Source: Apoda limacodes
Lineage: Eukaryota; Arthropoda; Insecta; Lepidoptera; Limacodidae
Assembly (NCBI GenBank): GCA_946406115.1
Contig: OX291558.1
Span: 18,840,205 to 18,904,204, forward strand
Direction: 5' to 3'
DNA: 64,000 nucleotides
The translations under genes and the position numbers were made by a program. The notes below the pieces were generated by a model. It searched no databases and was not told the DNA's origin. It saw only the letters and a list, made by a program, of their open reading frames with translations. Positions 57,826 to 64,000 of this stretch are shown in pieces (position 1 is the first letter of the stretch; every line of letters starts with the position of its first letter).

Positions 57826-59916
57826 TAGGGCATGAATATCGGAATCTCGGAATATCGAAATCCTGGAATCTCGGAACGTTAAGTCCGATATTATTATTCC
57901 GATACTGAGTAGTCCAATATTTTAATATCGGAATTAGTCAAATATTCTGTTTAAATTTTAAAATAAGACGTAAACGGTGCCAGCCAGCGCTCCGTTGTGC
58001 GGGCGATTTGATGTTGTCTCACTACCTTCTTATTGAGCTGCTAAATAGTTACAGAATGCTTTTACAGCTTTCGTATTTTACTTAATTAAATCAAAGTCCT
58101 ACAATCTGTCATACAGCACCCAGTACACTATCCACGAACAGGCACGTTACTTAAAAAAACCTTAGGGGGGGCGAGTCAAGGAAATCTTAGTAAAACTATT
58201 AAATATTAGGGCTCTGCGCCGCAGACACTTAACATTTAGGGGCACGAGCACCCTCAAGCACCATAGAGTCGGCGCTACTGCTAACGTAGGGCGAGGATGA
58301 CAGTATTGAAAGGCAAATCTACACTTCGTACAACGTCGACTTCCGAACTTTGTTAGTTATTGTCCCCGAGCCAAAGGGAGGCAGTCTCTTGATTTTTTGA
58401 CTGGTGTCGTGAAAATGACTTACTACATTATATATATATACAGTATATAGCAGACACAATATTGAAATTCGTGTTCAGTAAACTTAAGAAGCAAAACACA
58501 TTATCCTTAATCGCTATGGACTTGCAAAATTTAATAGAAAAGATAACAAATAATAGCAGTAGTACCATTCCTACCTTTATAATTCTTAAAGTTTCTATTG
58601 GTTTCAAAAGGCGACGAATTTTTAAAATCAAGAGTAAAAAAGTATATAGTGCATGTCCTAAACCTCAAATATAATGCAAACCCTGTATGCACTGGAGCTG
58701 TCACACAAACAAAGACTATGTTGAGGTAGTTTTATTACTTTCCGATTAAAGTAACTACCCAACCACTACAAGGTGTGATATGACTTTTAACCAAGAATTT
58801 CAGAAAATCTGAAAAAATAGGAAGGCCTTGCCTGTGGACGCCTACACAGCAACGCCACGTTACATTTTTGAAATTGTAATAGCTTATTAACTTGTATGCG
58901 ACAAAAACGGAAGGAGGGATTAGTGTATATATAACATGCGTACAGAGCGTTTGTATTTTACATAAGTTATACCTTAGCGTTGAAAGTAAGCATGTTTTTC
59001 GTCAGCTGGAAATGCTAAAAGCCTTTAATTTATTGAGAATGCACTATCAAGTTTTTCTTTTAAAAACATATACATAATGTTAGTAAATAAGTAGTTTCGT
59101 TCGCTTTGTTTCCAACTGTATTTTTTTAAAGATAATTTTGAGTTTTTTATTTAATTAGTAGCAGAACAGTAGCGGAGTGGACGAGTTTCTATGAACGCAT
59201 TATGAAAAAAAGAGGTGGTTTTCTAAAAAATAAATAGTATAGGATTAGTAGTTTTATTCTCTTGTTAAATTTTTTTCAATCTTTGATTAAGTATTTTAGT
59301 GGAATTATTTCAGAAAGTAATTTCAATATAGATTTTGTTCATAGGTTGTACTATTTTTAAATATATTTATCAAAACTATTTTCAGTTTTTATTAATAGTT
59401 TAATCGTCACAGAAGTTGTTTTTTTTTTAATGCAAAAATAAATTAATTTAAAACATCTTGTATCTAATGCAACTTTATGGAAATATGTTCAATTCCGATA
59501 TTAGTATCGGAATTCCAATATTAAAATCTAATACAGTAGAACTCCAATTATCCGAATTAATGGGGACCGGGACCCATTCGGATAATCAAATATTCGGATA
59601 ATCGGATTTTTTTAAAAAAAATTGCCATTGGAGAGAATAAAAGCTACGTTTTGATATTGCACTATTTTTTTATTGAATTAAATGAAAGAAACATGAAATT
59701 TTCACATGTTTTAAATATAAATAAAATGTACTTATGTACAAGTTTAGAAATAAAAATCATTGTTTTTTAAACATCTCCGTCAATGTAAGCTGTTTTGGAC
59801 ATTTTTTTGTGATTCGGATAATCGGCGATTCGGATGGTCGGAGTTCGGATAATTGGAGTTCTACTGTATCGGAAATCAGTATCGGAATTGAAAACCTTCC
59901 GATATTACATGCCCTA
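57826..59916. mobile_element. 2.1-kb hAT-like element with TAGGGCATG ends, split by a younger MITE
   Basis: The left end is TAGGGCATGAATATCGGAAT; the right end is TTCCGATATTACATGCCCTA, its near-perfect complement. Dense ATCGGAAT/CGGAATCTC-type subterminal repeats fill about 100 bp inside each end. The terminal TAGGGCATG is the same as in the 21.4-kb element. Flanks GAGCCAGC and GAGTCCTC agree at only five of eight bases, so the target duplication is eroded or absent. No transposase is readable; the interior (57960-59480) has no frame over 70 codons. A pogo-type MITE interrupts the right subterminal repeats. Confidence 0.68.
59534..59866. mobile_element. Pogo/Tigger-type MITE inserted in the hAT-like element
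   Basis: Perfect 23-bp terminal inverted repeats starting CAGTAGAACTCCAATTATCC and ending in its complement, flanked by TA on both sides (59532-59533, 59867-59868). CAGTAGAAC(C)TCNATTATCCG-type ends with TA duplication are characteristic of pogo/Tigger members of the Tc1-mariner superfamily. Length 333 bp, no transposase. CGGATAATCGG motifs repeat inside both ends. Exact ends imply recent insertion. Confidence 0.9.
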
Positions 59917-59966
59917 GAGTCCTCTTGTCGCCAGAAGCAGCTTTTAAGCGCAGTAAAATTAATTAA

Positions 59967-60480
59967 TTATATGTTTATTGATCCCAACAAACTCTCAAAC
60001 TTTCGAATGTCCCTTGTCCCTCTTGAAGATTCATCTGCATAACAGCATTGTACAGTGTCATTAATTTTTTGCAAATATTTAATTATAGGTAAAGTCGAAA
60101 TAGCATACAATGAAATTGCTAAAAGATCTCCTTGAGTTAGTCCTTCTTGACTAAATACGCGAATATCAAAGTTTCGTATAACTAGTTCAATATGACCTCT
60201 ATAGGTCATATTACCTCTTTATTGTAAAAAAAACATGCACATCTTGGCCGGTATATTTTTGCTTGCCACATAGCCAAATGCCTATTACATGAATTGAAGG
60301 CATTTTTCGCAATAACCAAATCCATGCCCCAACGGGAACCTGGAATACAACGTTCATTAAACAAACTGTCCATTGCATGAGTTCCTCCTTCTCTTCTATG
60401 ACGAGTAACTTCCAACATGCATTTTGATAAAATCTTTGAAGCCATTCTCCTATTCCAATAAGATGTCCACCTGGACGTTT
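59967..60480 (-). pseudogene. Decayed non-LTR reverse transcriptase
   Basis: On the minus strand the order of motifs is HLIGIGEWLQRF, GGTHAMDSLF, AKNAFNSCNRHL, then TYRGHIEL, FSQEGLTQGDLLAISLYA, and CCYADESSR. These correspond to RT motifs: the GVGEVLRRI-type finger block, the (D)ANAFNSLNR palm motif with its first catalytic Asp position changed (VIAKNAF), the QGDPL motif, and the YADD box altered to YADE. The frame changes near 60445 and again at 60206-60209. Catalytic Asp substitutions plus frameshifts make it inactive. The hAT-like element ends 50 bp beyond its 3' side. Confidence 0.72.
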
Positions 60481-61180
60481 ATCAAGACCGATAAGAAGAC
60501 CATCTTATTAAACTTGAATTTCATCCACAGGAAAATTGGCATTATTTAACTTTCTAGGTTGACTAAATCTAAGTAAAAAATCAGACCAAGGTAGGTTCAG
60601 GGTTTGATCAAGGTTAAACTCCACTTGGTGGACCAAGCTGGAGCTTTTCTGACATGTTATTTAAAAATAAATAAAATTGTTTACTTGACGAGACTCACGA
60701 CGCTTTTTTGACTGGATATTAATGTTATCTATTAAACTTACATTTAGCTTAAATTAGGTAAAAAATAGAATAGCACAAAAGGGTCGAATGACACCTACTT
60801 AGGCACGAGATGGTTTAGCGCACGAACGTACGAGTATAGCGAGGGCGCTAATAGTTGGAGTGCTAAAATAGGTCCTTTCACCCGAGGTAAATATAGTAGA
60901 TTTTATTAAAACATGTAAGTATAAGAAATATTGAAAAGATTTGGATTTAAGATTATTATTAAAATTAGATTGTACTACTGGTTTAGCCTCATCTCTAATG
61001 AAATCAGGCGTTAAATCCACATCTGTATCTGATTTAGGTACTAATTTTAATACAAATCTCTGTTATACGTAAATAATTATTAGCATTCGACATAACAAGT
61101 AAAGACTTAACTGCCGCTTTTCCGCCTTTTTTATGTTTCTTTTTCTGTGGCAATTTACCAGTTAATATTTTTTATCATTG
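60481..61180 (-). pseudogene. Possible upstream coding debris of the same LINE
   Basis: Minus-strand pieces include KLPQKKKHKKGGKAAVKSLL (about 61156-61097) and, after a frame change, KSDTDVDLTPDFIRDEAKPV (about 61035-60976). They read like protein but match nothing I can name. 60780-60890 between them and the RT looks like a separate repeat (GGGTCGAATGACACC). The link to the RT is by strand and proximity only. Confidence 0.3.
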
Positions 61181-61261
61181 AGGGTGGTAATATTTAGCTA
61201 AAATGTATGGAAATTATCTGATACCTTTAAACAAGCATTTCTTGTATGTTATGTATATATA

Positions 61262-61585
61262 AAGATATATAATCTGAATCTCGGGAACGGCACCAACGAT
61301 TTTAATGAAATTTAATATTCGGTTATATTAATAATTAATAGGTTTCGGGGGCGATAAATCGATCTACCGTCGTTTTATCTGTGTTTTCAGGCAACGATAA
61401 ACTGAAAAATATGACTCTTCCTGACATCTATTGGCGAGTAGTAATACTATTATTATTACCGACTCAGTAACACTAAAGCTACTTGACAAAAGATGGCGTT
61501 GTTAAGCAACACTAAAGCATCTTGACAATAGTTGGCGTTGTTAAAAAAAACGAGCAAAGCTCGGTCCTCAGATACTAAATAATAA
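61262..61585 (+). repeat. Interspersed repeat ending in a CGAGCAAAGCTCG hairpin
   Basis: Begins ATATATAATCTGAATCTCGG GAACGGCACCAACGATTTTAA, continues GGGGGCGATAAATCGATCTA and ends AAACGAGCAAAGCTCGGTCC TCAGATACT. The hairpin CGAGC-AAA-GCTCG is at 61551-61563. I know this combination as a frequent lepidopteran repeat, possibly Helitron-related. It contains the tandem duplication at 61469-61545. Confidence 0.55.
61469..61545 (+). repeat. Two-copy tandem repeat, 39-bp unit
   Basis: AACACTAAAGC(T)A(T)CTTGACAA followed by GGCGTTGTTAA occurs at 61469 and 61508, offset 39 bp, with a few base differences. Confidence 0.88.
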
Positions 61586-62711
61586 TCTAGCGAAAAATAA
61601 ATTATAGTATAACGTCATATTTAATCATTTGACAGTGGGGAGAATGAATAAATCAAAATAACTAAGTAACCGAAAATTTAAACTGAACTTTGAATATTAC
61701 AAAAAGAAAATCATCGTCTCATCGATATTAGTTCCTTGTAGTTATAGTAAACGAAAACGAAGCCTTTAGACGAGGGTAGCTCCTGCTCTTTTATCTCCAG
61801 AATCTAGGAACACTCTCTTAAAGAGATCTTTAAGAGAGAATCTGAACACCATTGTCCCAAAGCTATAAATACTGAAGCAAATAATATATAATGCAAGGTT
61901 TTCTCCAGGGACTTACAGTATGGGGTTCTTTAAGTTACAGAGAAGTGATTAGATTTTTCAAGGTTAATGCAAGTGTCCATAGGTGACTTAAATTACTTAC
62001 AATTAGGTTGACCGGTAAGTTTGACCGTAGAACTAGTGACAAAAGCTATATACCGAGTGAGAAAACCCTTCATAGTGTGGGCTATTCTACTAAAAATTCG
62101 ACCGCCTTAACGCAATTGCGCTTTATTCAAATACTGTTGTACCCTTGAATCAAGTCCCTGAATCAGTCTCTAGAACCTTCTTCCAATCACTGCAGGCTAC
62201 GTGGCCTATTGTCCTTTCCGCTTGTTAAAACCTTATGTGTGCCGATTCACCAATTCGAGAATGAATCATACTTTCGTGGACTCATTGGGATTTCCTTATT
62301 GATTGGACTAGGACAGTCATATAACTATATCTTATCTGATACTAAACCTATACAACTATGATATTTGTAGAGTCAATGCAATTGAAAGAGCACAAATTAA
62401 TATATTTTTCACAAAATAAATTAATGAACGGAGGCAATAGTCGCAACACTTTTAATTTCAGCAGCTTGATCTAAAGTCGGAAAATCTAATCTAATATTTC
62501 AATTAGGGGGCAATTGAAAAGAATACCAATTTCAATGGCACTTCTAAATTGTCTCGTCGAAAAGCCAATAATTTTAAGTACATTTGGTGCATTTACATAG
62601 ATGGTGGTGTACCTTATATTATTAAGAGCCTGCGCTATATAGTGCTTGAAATGTAAATCTTAAAATTTAAAATTTCAAGGGGAACAATTTTGTCACACGT
62701 GATTTTTGCGA
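61586..62711. other. Non-coding stretch
   Basis: No gene recognised. A 12-bp perfect inverted repeat (CTCTCTTAAAGA, GA, TCTTTAAGAGAG) lies at 61813-61838. Longer runs of mixed composition at 61990-62330 may be old transposon sequence but could not be assigned. Confidence 0.35.
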
Positions 62712-62968
62712 AACTTTAATTGTTAGGCAGCGCACGCAGCGGAAGCTCTCAAAAAAAAAAAAAAAACCCGATTTTGAAACATTCTTCATTGGTGCTCCGC
62801 TCCTATTAGTTTAATTGGATGATATATAGCCTATAGCCTTCCTCGATAAATGGGCTATCTAATACTGGAAGAATTTTTCAAATCGAACCAGTAGTTCCTG
62901 AGATTAGCGCGTTCAAGCAAACAAACAAACAAATTATTCAGCTTTATAATATTATATGTATATATAGA
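62712..62968 (-). mobile_element. Helitron-like fragment, reverse strand
   Basis: The right end reads back as TCTATATATACATATAATAT TATAAAGCTGAATAA, a Helitron 5' end, followed by GTTTGTTTGTTTGCTTGAAC and GCGCTAATCTCAGGAACTAC, words typical of lepidopteran Helitron-like repeats. A poly(A) run at 62751-62766 sits near the other side and no CTAG end is found, so the copy is incomplete. Confidence 0.62.
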
Positions 62969-63639
62969 ATAAATACGAGAATTGCTCGTTTTAAGGTATT
63001 AGTTATGAAGATATTACTTATCATTTGATATTACATACGTTTATTTTTACCTGGCAGAGCCCGCCCAAACTAAGGATGTTTTGAAAATACTTTTTGGATT
63101 CTTAGAAAACATGTGGCCGAAAGGTAATAGTGTAGTATGATTTTAGATTCGGCTCATGAAGCCCTTTAATTTGATACCCCGCACCACAGGGTTCTGAAAA
63201 AAAGTATTAGTAAAGTAAGTCGTACGGCAGGTAAAGCGTGTGCTAAAACCTTAATTACTCCCACGCATACGCGTATACAGGGGGGGGGGGGAGATTTGGG
63301 TGTCGTATCTTTAAAATTTCAGATATTCAGATGCACTTTTTCGACGCATTCAAACTTGCCGCCGCACCGCCGTCGTCGTCGCCCCGGACTGGCCCGGACA
63401 GACAAGGATCTGTTAATCAACTACTAATATGCTAATGCCGAAACACTCGCGATGGGTCGGTCGGCCCTTTTTGTCATGTACATCGTAGTAATCATAAAGG
63501 TTAATAGGTACAATAAAATAATCAATATGTAAGCAGTAAGGTAAAATTCTCTTGAATTTTTTAAATTTTACAACCATTACAACTTCATGCGTAAGTGAGA
63601 ATTATTGTGCACACACTTTAGCATTGATTGTATTTTTTT
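62969..63639. other. Non-coding stretch with repeat debris and GC-rich patch
   Basis: 63040-63330 contains CAGGGTTCTG and a run of 13 G (63281-63293) followed by AGATTTGGGTGTCGTATC, related inversely to the repeat at 55.87 kb. 63358-63412 is CpG-rich (GCCGCCGCACCGCCGTCGTC). No gene. Confidence 0.4.
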
Positions 63640-64000
63640 TAATTATACCACTAAGGTTTATTTACTATACTAAGGTAAACAAGCTTACGGTCCGCCTGAT
63701 GGTAAGCGGTCACCGTAGCCTATGGACGCTTGCAAGACCAGAGGTATCACTCGCGCGTTGCCGACCCTTTAGAAATCAAATAACTTCTTTCTTGAAGAAC
63801 CCCCTACTGCAGTCCTTGGAGAAAACCTTGGCAGGGAGGTCATTCCACAACTCAAGCGTTCGCGGGAGGAAGTTTCTCTGAAACCGCACTGTACGCGACC
63901 ATTTCGGTTCTAAAGTGTGAGAATGAATTCCCTGCCAATGGTGAGCGGTGCGATGGTAGAAAGTAGCCGTGGGTATCATTTTGATCAATTCCTCAGAACA
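63640..64000 (-). pseudogene. CR1/Jockey-type LINE 3' end, running off the window
   Basis: Minus-strand codons read from the right edge include MIKMIPTATFYHR, then RTVRFQRNFLPRTLELWNDL and PAKVFSKDCSRGFFKKEVI, then a TGA at 63776-63778. The same position is a Gly codon in the 38.3-kb copy, so this is a nonsense change. The frame resumes (FLKGRQRASDTSGLASVHRL) to the family stop at 63710-63712. The tail CTTACCATCAGGCGGACCGT is downstream. The FLPRTxxLWNxLP motif marks the C-terminus of a CR1/Jockey-type reverse-transcriptase protein. The 5' part lies outside the window. Confidence 0.82.

Overview
The window looks like 64 kb of a moth or butterfly (Lepidoptera) nuclear chromosome. It is strongly AT-rich and almost free of genes. 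It carries repeat types that I know as typical of lepidopteran genomes: short non-autonomous Helitrons ending in GGCAAA(A/G)TCTAG or GGGCAGCAGCTAG, tRNA-derived SINEs, (TTTGAC)n-tailed non-LTR retrotransposon ends, and CR1/Jockey-type 3' ends whose tail begins TTACGGTCCGCCTGATGG on the reverse strand. There is no bacterial organisation. Nearly all short open frames are chance or transposon remnants. Family assignments come from memory of motifs, not from a search.

Only one host gene is supported. A GC-rich coding exon at 48596-49084 (+) encodes a 162-residue SERTA-domain protein, most likely the lepidopteran Taranis/SERTAD-type transcriptional co-regulator. A good 3' splice site ends one base before its ATG. 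The upstream 14 kb would then be intron. A TATA box in a GC-rich island at about 34.7-34.9 kb is the best candidate promoter and first exon. GC-rich islands at about 31.7-31.9 kb and 47.7-47.95 kb are possible alternative starts. A polyadenylation signal lies at 49900. GC-rich, coding-like sequence continues 200 bp past the stop, and the intronic block just before the coding exon is duplicated 1162 bp upstream. These are the two most interesting gene-level observations.

Layout: 1-34.6 kb is intergenic or intronic sequence with an (AC)n tract, a LINE end at 4.67-5.69 kb, another reverse-strand LINE end at 7.26-7.80 kb, a 1.1-kb Helitron at 7.91-9.02 kb, three SINEs (16.0, 19.4 and 27.2 kb), a 1.17-kb hAT-type element with an exact 8-bp target duplication at 21.4-22.57 kb, a minisatellite at 26.8 kb and a Helitron cluster at 29.7-31.3 kb. 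34.7-49.9 kb is the putative gene body, with repeats in its introns. 50-64 kb is downstream intergenic sequence with a 155-bp MITE, a 263-bp hAT MITE with exact target duplication (55.07 kb), a fifth SINE, a 2.1-kb hAT-like element (57.8-59.9 kb) split by a perfect pogo/Tigger-type MITE, a decayed reverse transcriptase on the minus strand (about 60 kb), and a LINE end running off the right edge.

No complete transposase, CRISPR array, rRNA gene or functional tRNA gene was seen. I do not see a convincing new molecular system. The candidates worth checking are the SERTA gene's structure and the pair of hAT-like families that share ends but differ in their subterminal repeats.
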